NCBI RefSeq assembly: GCF_037102585.1
Contig: NW_027043819.1
Span: forward strand, 124,001 to 188,000
DNA: 64,000 bases
DNA from: Saccharomycopsis crataegensis
Taxonomy: Eukaryota; Ascomycota; Saccharomycetes; Ascoideales; Saccharomycopsidaceae
Direction: 5' to 3'
The stretch's first letter is position 1. Every line of letters begins with the position of its first letter. The notes under the pieces are model-generated. The model did not search any database. It worked only from the letters and a program-made list of their open reading frames with translations, and was not told where the DNA came from. Positions 1-9,447 of the stretch are shown here, piece by piece. Made by a program: the position numbers and the translations under genes.

Positions 1-403
1 ATAACTCGCAAAGCAACATATTGTATCAGGTATTTACATTACCATTTCAATGGTTTTTTATTTAGTGTCTCTATTTGAAACCCTGTTGGTTACAAAATTA
101 AAATCCGTGACAGGATTGTGCGTGAATCCCCGTTGATTCCTTATGATCACTGTAACACCTGGAGTTCTGTGACATATGAAATAGTGCACTCCTTCACAAA
201 TAGCATCAAATAAATGAATATTAATCGCAACCCTTTACCAGTATTTAGAACCCCTCAATCTCGACAACATTCCGGTATATTTCACGTGGCACGGTAATTT
301 ATAAAGGTGTCAAAAAAAAACCATAATACATAGAGGCAGCTCTTTTTTTTTTGCGCGAATTATTAGAGCATATCAAAAACAGATAAACTAATATTTAGCC
401 AAT
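1..403 (+). promoter_or_regulatory. Upstream region of TIF11
   Basis: No gene is visible here. The stretch holds a CACGTG E-box at 283-288, a TATA-like TTTATAAAG near 298-306 and a 10-base T tract at 343-352 about 50 bases before the TIF11 start. These are ordinary elements of a strong yeast promoter. The assignment as a promoter rests on position. Confidence 0.5.
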
Positions 404-918
404 ATGCCGAAAAGCAAAGGAAAAGTAAATGCTTCATATTGTATCTCAAAGCTAGTTCTTCCTTCTAACATCAAATTTAGGGTGGTAAAAATAGAAGAAA
501 GGGAAAAAATGACGGTGACGGGCAAAAGCGGGAGTTAGAAGTCAAAGATGAAGGCCAAGAATATGCCACCGTCGGGAAACTTTTAGGTAATGGCCGTCTT
601 GAAGCTCAATGCTTTGATGATATAAAAAGAATGGCTCATATCAGAGGGAAATTGCGTAAAAGAGTTTGGATTGGAGTTGGTGACATTATTTTAGTCTCTT
701 TGAGGGACTTCCAAGATGACCAATGTGATGTAATCAAGAAGTATAATATTGATGAGGCCAGACAGTTGAAGTCCATTGGGGAATTACCAGAAAATGCCAG
801 GATTAATGAAGCTGCCTTTGATGATGAGGAAGACGCCGATGCTGGATTCGAATTTGGCGCTGCTTCGGAAGATGAGGAGGATGATAAATTAGACGATCTA
901 GATATTGATGATATTTGA
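404..918 (+). CDS. TIF11: Translation initiation factor eIF1A (spliced)
   Basis: This gene encodes eIF1A, which binds the A site of the 40S subunit and works with eIF1 in scanning and start-codon selection. The joined exons 404-424 and 481-918 give 152 aa. It begins MPKSKGK, continues with the basic [11 protein letters not shown] tail, then the OB-fold ([35 protein letters not shown]) and an acidic C-terminus ending DIDDI, as in yeast and human eIF1A. Without the first exon and the start of exon 2, the basic N-terminal tail and the first OB strands would be lost. The start at 404 gives the family N-terminus exactly. The family match is certain from motif recall; the intron is inferred from frame, splice signals and restored homology. 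Confidence 0.95.
425..480 (+). other. TIF11: Intron of TIF11 (56 nt)
   Basis: The intron begins GTAAAT and ends TTTAG, with a branch-site CTAAC at 465-469, whose A lies 12 nt before the acceptor. It falls after codon 7 (phase 0), and removing it restores the conserved eIF1A N-terminus. It is very short and its donor lacks the usual G at +5. Confidence 0.88.
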
Positions 919-942
919 ATGTTGTGCATTTTCTTGAAAGAT

Positions 943-1047
943 TTCTTGTTTCATTTGCCTTTCTTGTTTCATTTGCCTTTCTTGTTTCATTTGCCTTTCT
1001 TGTTTCATTTGCCTTTCTTGTTTCATTTGCCTTTCTTGTTTCATTTT
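943..1047 (+). repeat. 18-bp minisatellite behind TIF11
   Basis: Five full and one partial copies of TTCTTGTTTCATTTGCCT lie head to tail, starting 25 bases after the TIF11 stop codon. The copies at 943, 961, 979, 997 and 1015 are identical. The array probably lies in the 3' UTR. The complementary strand is open through it (repeated NETRKA), but that follows from the 18-base period. Confidence 0.95.
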
Positions 1048-2536
1048 CTTTTTTCTTCTTTCTCACTATTGGATGTAATTTGCATCTTTGAAATATAAGC
1101 GGATAATTGTAATAGTTATACCATAACTTGGGACGGAATATGATTTAACTGTATGTTCATAATTGACAGGTAGATATTGAAAATAAAATATCACTATTAT
1201 TACTGTATCTGCTTTTATATTTGTTACTAAATAAATAACAAATCTAAAAGGATACTTTTTCTGCACTTCTAAATTTATTACGCGTGTAGCAAATCGACTG
1301 TAAGTTAAAGAACCTAATGTAGGTTAGTTATTTCTTTATTAGATATAAAAAATATTCATTTAATAAGAATGAATATCTGGGGAAATTCTTCTTCAATTGA
1401 TCTGTGTTCAACTTATAGCACATTGATTTGGCAGTTTAAGTCTTCAGTATGCCTAATACGGACATGTTATGATGTTGCAAACACATAAACTCGACTGCAC
1501 ATGAATGAGGAGTGTTATTTTCTTTGGTATTATCTATCTTCCAATATATATTCCAAACACTAATCGAGGGCTCTCCTCCCAAATATTTTGTTTTCTTGAT
1601 CTGTATTTTCCTTCTTTTTTGGGACAGGCAGCAGAAACTCAATTCCATCCTTCATCAAAAAATACCCTCAACAATATAACTGTGAAAATGGGGTTACTGA
1701 ATTCAAATTGAATGAAGCCAAATAACGGATATTAGCACTCTATAAATATTAGGATTATAAATGAATTTAGACAAGGAGTGATTTTTTTATGACGACATCA
1801 TTGAATTTTCACTTTTGGTGACAAGAAGAAAGATCGATTACACAGCATTTGTAATAGCAGAAAGCCCGTTTTATTCAATGCGTAAAAAAAAAAAGAAAAG
1901 TGTATATGTTCTATTTATGACTTTAGAATTGAGTAAATGTAATGCTTACAAAACATTTTCCCCTATGGAGATTTAAAATCCCAAAGTATACACGCTGGTC
2001 CTCTACACTCATTAATCTTTCTGCCATCTTACGTGAAATTAATTCTGGATACCCCTAGAATATTCAAGTATTAAATATATGATAATGGTAAGAGATGATA
2101 AACTCATATATTGGTATGATTTGATGGCTCAAAAACGTCAATTATCTAGTTATATATTCAAGTTAAAAGCCGCATCAAATTGATACTTATTTATCTAAAC
2201 ACAAAAACGCGTCTTTTTTCCTTAAAATACTAACAATACCCCTCAAGGAGCTAATATCTACAAACAAAAATACAAAGAGAAATACACTGTGCCCTGCTTT
2301 TTACACCCCACCCTTCATATTATTCAACAGCCTGGTCCAAATACTAGATCATTTGGAGGAGGTCCCATTTCGCGGCTTGGAAGAGTAATGCACGTGACTA
2401 TTTCTATCGCTTTTTTTGACAAGTGTTTTGAAGTATGAAAAATTCAGCCTTTACCCACCTCGATAAATGAATTGCAGTCCTCAGTACCGATTGGAAATAT
2501 CGAGACAATATAGCCCACTATTCAATCACAAGAAAA
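1048..2536. other. Gene-free spacer, TIF11 to STT3
   Basis: About 1.5 kb of AT-rich sequence with no supportable gene on either strand. Only short random open frames occur. A CACGTGAC motif at 2391-2398, about 140 bases before STT3, is a plausible upstream element of that gene. No tRNA boxes or LTR-like ends were recognised. Confidence 0.5.
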
Positions 2537-4723
2537 ATGTTGGGTAAAACTCTTAATAAATCCACGTTACAGAATATCCTTTTTCTATTGAAAATTGTGA
2601 TCTTTGTATCAATTGCCGCTGCTGGTATATCATCAAGATTGTTTTCTGTGATACGGTTTGAATCGATAATTCATGAATTCGATCCATGGTTCAATTTCAG
2701 AGCAACCAAATATTTGGTCAACAACTCATTTTATGAATTCTTAAACTGGTTCGATGACAGAACTTGGTATCCATTGGGTAGAGTCACTGGTGGGACTTTA
2801 TACCCTGGTTTAATGGTTACTTCCGGCGTGATATGGCATTCTTTGAGAGAAATTTTCCTTCTACCAATTGACATTAGAAACATTTGTGTGTTGTTGGCCC
2901 CTGTATTCAGTGGCTTGACTGCTTACTTCACTTACTGTTTGACTACTGAAATGAAAGATTCTGCCGCTGGTTTGTTGGCAGCCGCATTTATTGCGATCGT
3001 TCCAGGTTACATTTCTAGATCCGTCGCCGGTTCATACGATAACGAAGCCATTGCAATCACTTTGTTGATGGCCACTTTCTTCTTTTGGATCAAATCTCAA
3101 AAGACTGGGTCTTTGTTTTATGCTTCAATCGCTGCTGTATCATATTTTTACATGGTTAGTGCCTGGGGTGGCTATGTTTTCATCACTAACTTGATTCCAT
3201 TACATGTGTTCGTATTACTCTTGATGGGCAGATACAACCATAAACTTTATACCGCCTACACTACATGGTATGCCTTGGGTACTATTGCCTCTATGCAAAT
3301 TCCTTTTGTTGGTTTCTTGCCAATCAGATCTAACGACCACATGAGTGCATTGGGTGTCTTTGGCTTGTTGCAATTAGTGGCTTTTGGAGACTATGTGAAA
3401 TCTCAAATTCCTTCTAAACAATTCAAGGCTTTCTTGATTGCTTCAGTCACTTTAGTGTTTGGCGTGGGTCTCGTTGGTCTCGTTGGGTTGACTTACGCTG
3501 GTTATATTGCACCATGGACCGGTAGATTCTACTCTTTATGGGATACTAATTACGCAAAGATCCACATTCCAATTATTGCATCTGTGTCGGAGCATCAACC
3601 TACTGCCTGGCCAGCTTTCTTCTTCGACAATCAATTCTTAATTTGGTTATTCCCAGTCGGTGTTTATTTGTTGTTCCAAGACTTGAAGAACGAGCACATT
3701 TTTGTCATTGTTTACTCTGTCTTATGTTCATATTTTGCCGGTGTTATGGTCCGTTTGATGTTGACTTTGACCCCAATTATTTGTGTCAGTGCTGCCATCG
3801 CCATCTCTAAACTATTTGATATCTATTTAGATATCCGTGATGTTTTGAAGCAAGATAAGACTGTCAATGCTTTCAAGTCCAGATCTCTTAAGCTCTTCTC
3901 TAAACTTACAGTTGTCTGCTCTTTCTGCTTCTACTTATACTACTTTGTTTACCACTGTACATGGGTGACCTCCAACGCATACAGTTCCCCATCTGTGGTG
4001 TTGGCATCTAGAAACCCTGATGGTTCTCAACATTTGATTGATGACTACCGTGAAGCTTATTACTGGCTTAGAATGAACACTCCAGACGATGCTAAGGTTA
4101 TGGCATGGTGGGATTATGGTTATCAAATCGGTGGTATGGCCGACAGAACCACCTTGGTTGATAACAACACATGGAACAACACCCATATTGCTACCGTTGG
4201 TAAAGCTATGTGTTCTTCAGAAGACGTCTCTTACGAAATTTTGAAAAAACACGACGTTGATTACGTGTTAATCATCTTTGGTGGGTTATTGGGTTATTCA
4301 GGTGATGATATCAATAAATATTTATGGATGGTGAGAATTGCCGAAGGTATTTGGCCAGATGAAGTCAAAGAAAAGAACTTCTTCACCCCAAGAGGCGAGT
4401 ATAGAATTGATGATCTTGCCACCGACACCATGAAGAACTCATTGATGTATAAGATGTCCTACTATAATTTTGTTGAATTATTTGGTGGCCAAGAAGCTAC
4501 TGACAGAGTTAGAAACCAAAGATTGTCCCAAGCAAGCTCTCCAAAATTGGATGTTCTTGAAGAAGCGTTCACCAGTGAAAACTGGATTGTTAGAATTTAC
4601 AAAGTGAAGGATTTGGACAACTTTGGAAGAGATTTGAAAGATGCTAACAGTTTTGAACAATCTGTGAATAAGGGTAAGAAGAAGAGAATTGCAAAGAGAC
4701 CAGAGTTGGAATTGCGTGTTTAA
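2537..4723 (+). CDS. STT3: Oligosaccharyltransferase catalytic subunit Stt3
   Basis: Stt3 is the catalytic subunit of the ER oligosaccharyltransferase, which moves the dolichol-linked glycan onto Asn in N-X-S/T sites. The 728-aa length is close to the S. cerevisiae protein (718). Visible are a first membrane segment near residues 14-35, the luminal HEFDPWFNFRATKYL acidic motif, many further membrane segments up to about residue 480, and the signature WWDYGYQI at 524-531 followed by NNTWNNTH. The C-terminus is lysine-rich (KGKKKR). There is no sign of an intron or break. No CTG codon was noticed in the gene, consistent with high expression in a CUG-Ser yeast. It is convergent with MRPL20, about 230 bases away. 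Confidence 0.97.
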   Translation: MLGKTLNKSTLQNILFLLKIVIFVSIAAAGISSRLFSVIRFESIIHEFDPWFNFRATKYLVNNSFYEFLNWFDDRTWYPLGRVTGGTLYPGLMVTSGVIWHSLREIFLLPIDIRNICVLLAPVFSGLTAYFTYCLTTEMKDSAAGLLAAAFIAIVPGYISRSVAGSYDNEAIAITLLMATFFFWIKSQKTGSLFYASIAAVSYFYMVSAWGGYVFITNLIPLHVFVLLLMGRYNHKLYTAYTTWYALGTIASMQIPFVGFLPIRSNDHMSALGVFGLLQLVAFGDYVKSQIPSKQFKAFLIASVTLVFGVGLVGLVGLTYAGYIAPWTGRFYSLWDTNYAKIHIPIIASVSEHQPTAWPAFFFDNQFLIWLFPVGVYLLFQDLKNEHIFVIVYSVLCSYFAGVMVRLMLTLTPIICVSAAIAISKLFDIYLDIRDVLKQDKTVNAFKSRSLKLFSKLTVVCSFCFYLYYFVYHCTWVTSNAYSSPSVVLASRNPDGSQHLIDDYREAYYWLRMNTPDDAKVMAWWDYGYQIGGMADRTTLVDNNTWNNTHIATVGKAMCSSEDVSYEILKKHDVDYVLIIFGGLLGYSGDDINKYLWMVRIAEGIWPDEVKEKNFFTPRGEYRIDDLATDTMKNSLMYKMSYYNFVELFGGQEATDRVRNQRLSQASSPKLDVLEEAFTSENWIVRIYKVKDLDNFGRDLKDANSFEQSVNKGKKKRIAKRPELELRV

Positions 4724-4952
4724 GTTGCCTCAAAATGGGAAAATATATTATGTACTACTTTTGTATATTTATTTTTAATTTTATCTTTTTATTTTGTTTT
4801 TATGAAATATACGTTTGATTCCTGAAAAGAGAACGAAAAATTGCTTTATGTAACTTACATGTCGATCCGCATCATTACAGAACAAATACAGAATTTATAT
4901 TATATGCTAAATGTATATACACAGAAACATGACCCTCCCAATTAAACCAGAA

Positions 4953-5510
4953 CTAAGCATTACGGTACCAGTTTTGTTTTCTCTTTTCATGGTCGCTTTT
5001 AGCTTCCTTCTTTCTAACGGACCATGTAGATTTAATGGTATCCAATCTTCCTGCCATATCCTTAAGTCTATCTGGTGGGCAATCAACAACTAAGCTGACA
5101 AAGAACTCCGAGCAATCGAATTTCTTAGCTAATGCTTTTCTGGTGTAGGTGTATGGATCACTGTTTCTTAGCTGTCTGATTTCTTCAATTTGTTGTGCGG
5201 TCAAATGGTACTTCTTTTCCTTTACACTGGACAATGGTGGCATGTATGAAACATCTTCAGCAGTGTATTCAGAAGAACTAGACTTTCTAATGTCAGAAGC
5301 TGGCAAGAAAGCATTTGGGGTTTTCTGCAAAGGCGAAGGGATGGATGGAGATGGTTGATGGTAAACTCCTGGCTCGACTTTTTGAGGTTTGAAGTTGAAT
5401 GCTGAACCTCTTGATTTGAACTTATTCTTCACAGCAAGTTTTGGAAGACTTTCAGTGGACACTGAACGCTTCTGTGACTGTATTCCGGACTTGATAATTT
5501 GACTGAACAT
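4953..5510 (-). CDS. MRPL20: Mitochondrial large-subunit ribosomal protein mL58
   Basis: The 185-aa protein resembles fungal Mrpl20 (mL58), a component of the mitochondrial 54S ribosomal subunit. The N-terminus (MFSQIIKSGIQSQKRSVST) is basic and hydroxylated without acidic residues, as in a mitochondrial presequence. The conserved part includes the GVYHQPSPSIPSPLQ stretch, FLPASDIRK, and YHLTAQQIEEIRQLR followed by the CSEFFVSLV motif. The C-terminus is basic (KKEAKSDHEKRKQNW). The length agrees with the 195 aa of S. cerevisiae. It is divergent from PRP16 and shares a 630-base upstream region with it. Identification rests on recalled family motifs. Confidence 0.88.
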   Translation of the reverse strand: MFSQIIKSGIQSQKRSVSTESLPKLAVKNKFKSRGSAFNFKPQKVEPGVYHQPSPSIPSPLQKTPNAFLPASDIRKSSSSEYTAEDVSYMPPLSSVKEKKYHLTAQQIEEIRQLRNSDPYTYTRKALAKKFDCSEFFVSLVVDCPPDRLKDMAGRLDTIKSTWSVRKKEAKSDHEKRKQNWYRNA

Positions 5511-6140
5511 GGTTTAATGAACCTATTTATATTGGCAATAGGATTGTGTCTTTTTCTTTGACCGTCAGTGTATATCACCACTTACAAATTTTTTTCAAAT
5601 GTTGACAATCTCCAAAATCTTACCCTCCACTGGTTGGGAGCGTGTGCGCTGGCGCGTGCCAATTGGTCTCACCATGACCATGAATGAATTATAATAACGC
5701 CATGAGCTGAGTCTTCTAATGGATGAGTTAATAATAAAAGCCAGCAGTTGAAATATCTTCAATAATGTTATATTTCCTCTTTCCTTTTATTTTTTTTTCT
5801 AGGGTGAAGAGCTTGACAATAAATACAACATTAATAAATCCTTTCTCACCCGGTTTTCGTAGCATAAAGACATTACATTCATCTTCCAGCAGTCCTGTTA
5901 TATTTTATTCCCCTGTAAATCTTAAAACTAGAAAGAAATAGACCGATGATCCAGAAATTTAATGAGAAACATGCTTTATTTTTGTGCTAAATTTGGATTT
6001 ATACTGATTCCGAGGGCTTCAGAATTTTTTGTTTGGTTAGGTGCACGGTGAGTGAAGCCGGTCTAGAAATTTTGACTGATGAGCTACTGTTATCCAGATT
6101 GAACCACCATTAGAAGTCTAACGTACTTTTCTAAGAAATA
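5511..6140. promoter_or_regulatory. Divergent promoter MRPL20 / PRP16
   Basis: No gene is seen. At 5659-5666 lies CCAATTGG, two overlapping CCAAT boxes on opposite strands, about 150 bases upstream of MRPL20. CCAAT is the Hap2/3/5 recognition core that commonly controls mitochondrial genes in yeasts, so it fits MRPL20. A T tract lies near 5790-5801. Binding is inferred. Confidence 0.45.
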
Positions 6141-9125
6141 ATGAGTGATAGTGGAGAGGAACTTAGTCTATTACCCAAACTCAAATTTAAAAAGAAGAAA
6201 ACTAAACGAGCTACACAAAATGGGTTAAGTAATGGCCTTACAAAGAAGAAAAAGATCGTGATGTTAGATTTTCAGGATGATGAAGATGAAGATAAAGTAG
6301 TGCCCAAGAAACACCATTCCGATGAGAATTATCCAACATCCAACAAACACACTTTAGATGAGGTGAATTCGTATTCTAAACAAAACAGTATTCCGAAAAA
6401 ACCAAAACTACAACAACTTGCAGAGAGGGAAAGGCAGCGACAGGAAAGGCATGCAACTGCAAATGACAATACTGATGCTATAGATGAAGTTAGCGATGCT
6501 GAAGATAATTTGGAACAGGATAGAGATTGGTACGCTGGCGATGATCTAGGTCATACTTTTGGAGATGAATCGCACAATCCGTTTGGGCTTGGACTTGAGA
6601 ATCAAATATATGATGAGGAAAAAGAAGTAAGAATGAAAATGAATGCCGTCAAGAGAATGTCATCAGAAAAGAAATCACGAAGCGAAGCTAACGACCTCTG
6701 GGAAAATAATCGAATGTTGAACTCGGGTGCCATGAAACGAAAATTGATTGATCTAGATTTTAACTCAGATTTGAGAGATAGTTATTCTGAAATTCTTGTC
6801 CATTATAATACCCCGGATTTCTTGGCCAATGAGGAGATCCAGCTCAATGCCAAAAAGGGCCCAGTTTCTCCATTTAGAGACCCAGAGAGTGATATGGCAG
6901 TATTTTCCAGAAAGGGTAGTGCATTGGTCAAAGAAAGAATGCAATCCAAAGAAAAGAAGAAACAGGCAAGAGATGCTACTAGCATTTCAGGAACTGCGCT
7001 CAGCCATATAATTGGACTGAATGATAGTGATGGCGGCGCTAATGAACTGGACGACGAAGGAGACATTGAAAATAACAATAAGTTCATTAACAGCTTGAAA
7101 AATATGGAAGATGAAGATCTTAAGGATAGTGAAAGTAGTGATTTTGCCAAAAATTTGACTCTCAAGGAACAGAGGAGGTTTCTACCAGCATTCACAGTGC
7201 GTGATAAACTACTTCTGGTCATCGATGAAAATCAGCTCATTGTTGTGATTGGTGAAACTGGTTCTGGTAAAACTACACAACTTACACAATATTTGTACGA
7301 ACATGGCTATGGTAAGTGGGGAATGATTGGTTGTACACAACCCAGAAGAGTGGCAGCAATGTCTGTGGCGAAGAGAGTTAGTGAGGAAATGGAATGTGAA
7401 CTAGGAACGAAGGTAGGGTTTTCCATTAGATTTGAAGATTTCACCAGTGATGAAACTGTGATCCGTTATATGACAGATGGTATCTTGTTGAAAGAAACTT
7501 TGACTGATCCAACGTTGAGCAAGTATAGTTGCATAATTATTGATGAAGCCCATGAGCGAACATTGAACACTGATATATTACTTGGCTTATTCAAAGATAT
7601 TTTATCTAGAAGAATGGACTTGAAAATCATTATAACCTCAGCCACTATGAACGCAGACAAATTTTCAGCATTTTATGGCAATGCCCCCCAGTTTACAATT
7701 CCTGGTAGAACCTTCCCTGTGGATATTTTTTACTCGAGAAGTACTCCTGAAGACTATATCGAAAGTTGTGTGAAAACCTGTTTAACTATTCACTTGACCA
7801 GGGGCCCTGGTGACATATTGGTGTTTTTAACTGGTAAGATGGACATTGATACTTGCTGTGAAGTATTGGATGAAAAGTTCAAGGAATTGGTGGGTAAAGA
7901 AAATGACAAGGATGGAGTTGGAGAAATTCCTGCTTATCAAATTTTGCCAATCTATTCCCAAATGCCAGCTGATTTGCAAACTAAGGTATTTAATCGTGCC
8001 AAAAAAGGGGTTAGAAAAGTGGTTGTTGCCACCAATATTGCTGAAACTTCATTGACTATTGATAATATTAAGTATGTGGTTGATGCAGGGTACTATAAAA
8101 TCAAAATATTCAATAGTAAAATGGGTATGGATACTTTACAAGTGGCGCCAATTTCACTTGCCAATGCCAATCAAAGATCAGGTAGAGCTGGTAGAACTGC
8201 TCCGGGGGTTGCGTATAGACTCTACACCGAATCAGCAGCTAAACATGAGCTATACAAAGAAACTATTCCGGAAATTCAAAGAACAAATCTTGCCAACACA
8301 TTGTTGATGTTGAAGTCTCTTCAGGTGAATGATATCAAGAAATTCCCTTTCTTGGATGCCCCGCCAGATGTGACAATCATTGGATCACTATATGAACTTT
8401 GGAGTATGGGAGCTTTGAATAATCAGGGAGAATTAACGGAACTTGGCAGGAAGATGGTAAAATTCCCAATGGAACCATCGTTATCCAAACTTTTGATCAA
8501 TAGCATTGAGCTCGGGTGCTCAGAAGAGATGATTACTATCGTATCAATGCTTTCGGTACCCAATGTTTTTTATCGTCCAAAGGAGCGTCAAGACGAATCA
8601 GATGCAATCAGAGAAAAGTTCTTTGTTCCGGAATCTGATCATTTGACATTGCTCAATGTTTATTCTCAATGGAAGGCCAACAATTACTCTAGCCACTGGT
8701 GTACTAAACATTTCCTTCACTCTAAGTCACTTAGAAGAGCTAAAGATATTCGCTCTCAGCTTACAATAATCATGAACCAACAAAAGTTAGAAATTAGATC
8801 TGTGGGAACTGATTGGGATAATATCCGAAAATGTATTTGCTCCGGGTATTTCCATCAAGCAGCAAAAGCCAAAGCATTTGGTCGCTACACCAACTTGAAA
8901 ACAGGGCTTGAATTAAACCTACATCCTACCAGTTCATTATTTGGACTAGGTGACTTACCAAAGTACGTGATTTATCATGAATTGATTTTGACTACGAAGG
9001 AGTACATGAGTTATGTGACGGAAGTTGATGCTCAGTGGCTAGCGGAATATGGCAATGCATTCTACACACTCCATACCAAGGAATTTGAGCAAGTTGGCGC
9101 AAACACCATTTGGGATGCAAAGTAA
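6141..9125 (+). CDS. PRP16: DEAH-box splicing helicase Prp16
   Basis: Prp16 (human DHX38) is the spliceosomal ATPase that remodels the complex after the first step of splicing and proofreads branching. The 994-aa protein has a charged N-terminus with the Prp16-specific stretches DRDWYAGDD, NDLWENNRML and SDMAVFSRKGS, which separate it from Prp2, Prp22 and Prp43. The helicase core follows: Walker A GETGSGKT at 371-378, DEAH at 468-471, SAT at 500-502 and QRSGRAGRT from 678, then the winged-helix, ratchet and OB region to the end. Two oddities: the usual TGQEDI element reads TGKMDI at 564-569, and residue 359 is a CTG codon where S. cerevisiae has Ser. It is complete, with no introns. Confidence 0.93.
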   Translation: MSDSGEELSLLPKLKFKKKKTKRATQNGLSNGLTKKKKIVMLDFQDDEDEDKVVPKKHHSDENYPTSNKHTLDEVNSYSKQNSIPKKPKLQQLAERERQRQERHATANDNTDAIDEVSDAEDNLEQDRDWYAGDDLGHTFGDESHNPFGLGLENQIYDEEKEVRMKMNAVKRMSSEKKSRSEANDLWENNRMLNSGAMKRKLIDLDFNSDLRDSYSEILVHYNTPDFLANEEIQLNAKKGPVSPFRDPESDMAVFSRKGSALVKERMQSKEKKKQARDATSISGTALSHIIGLNDSDGGANELDDEGDIENNNKFINSLKNMEDEDLKDSESSDFAKNLTLKEQRRFLPAFTVRDKLLLVIDENQLIVVIGETGSGKTTQLTQYLYEHGYGKWGMIGCTQPRRVAAMSVAKRVSEEMECELGTKVGFSIRFEDFTSDETVIRYMTDGILLKETLTDPTLSKYSCIIIDEAHERTLNTDILLGLFKDILSRRMDLKIIITSATMNADKFSAFYGNAPQFTIPGRTFPVDIFYSRSTPEDYIESCVKTCLTIHLTRGPGDILVFLTGKMDIDTCCEVLDEKFKELVGKENDKDGVGEIPAYQILPIYSQMPADLQTKVFNRAKKGVRKVVVATNIAETSLTIDNIKYVVDAGYYKIKIFNSKMGMDTLQVAPISLANANQRSGRAGRTAPGVAYRLYTESAAKHELYKETIPEIQRTNLANTLLMLKSLQVNDIKKFPFLDAPPDVTIIGSLYELWSMGALNNQGELTELGRKMVKFPMEPSLSKLLINSIELGCSEEMITIVSMLSVPNVFYRPKERQDESDAIREKFFVPESDHLTLLNVYSQWKANNYSSHWCTKHFLHSKSLRRAKDIRSQLTIIMNQQKLEIRSVGTDWDNIRKCICSGYFHQAAKAKAFGRYTNLKTGLELNLHPTSSLFGLGDLPKYVIYHELILTTKEYMSYVTEVDAQWLAEYGNAFYTLHTKEFEQVGANTIWDAK

Positions 9126-9447
9126 ATATTGTTGTTACAATGTACACATTTTCACTTGTGATTGTAATTTTTACATATATACACTGCCCCAGCTTTGCTC
9201 CGCAACAGTCTAGGCCTGCCCCCGGCCGAACGTGACATCCGGCCATCATCGTGCATACATTTTTCCCACCAACCGCCGCTGGTAAAAAAATAAAATAAAA
9301 GCTGAACATCTCTCCTCATCCTGTCACTCTCAACCTCCATTTCTTTAGTTTCTGTTTATATTTTTATTTTCATTTTGTAATACTATCTATCACTACACAC
9401 ACATACATATATTTATCAAAGAAATCATTTATCAGTCTTTTCTTAAA
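9126..9447. promoter_or_regulatory. Spacer PRP16 to TAM41
   Basis: This short spacer contains an unusually GC-rich patch (about 9200-9285, with CCCCCGGCCGAA and CATCCGGCC) in otherwise AT-rich DNA. No gene or RNA was recognised. It serves as PRP16 3' region and TAM41 promoter. Confidence 0.4.

Noticed and set aside
803-1066. Minus-strand open frame with repeated NETRKA units
   Set aside because: It is produced by the 18-bp repeat behind TIF11; the period is a multiple of three, so any frame through it stays open, and part of it lies antisense to TIF11.
1048-2536. Search for LTR or transposon remnants in the long spacer
   Set aside because: No terminal TG...CA pair with flanking duplication and no reverse-transcriptase or integrase fragment was seen.
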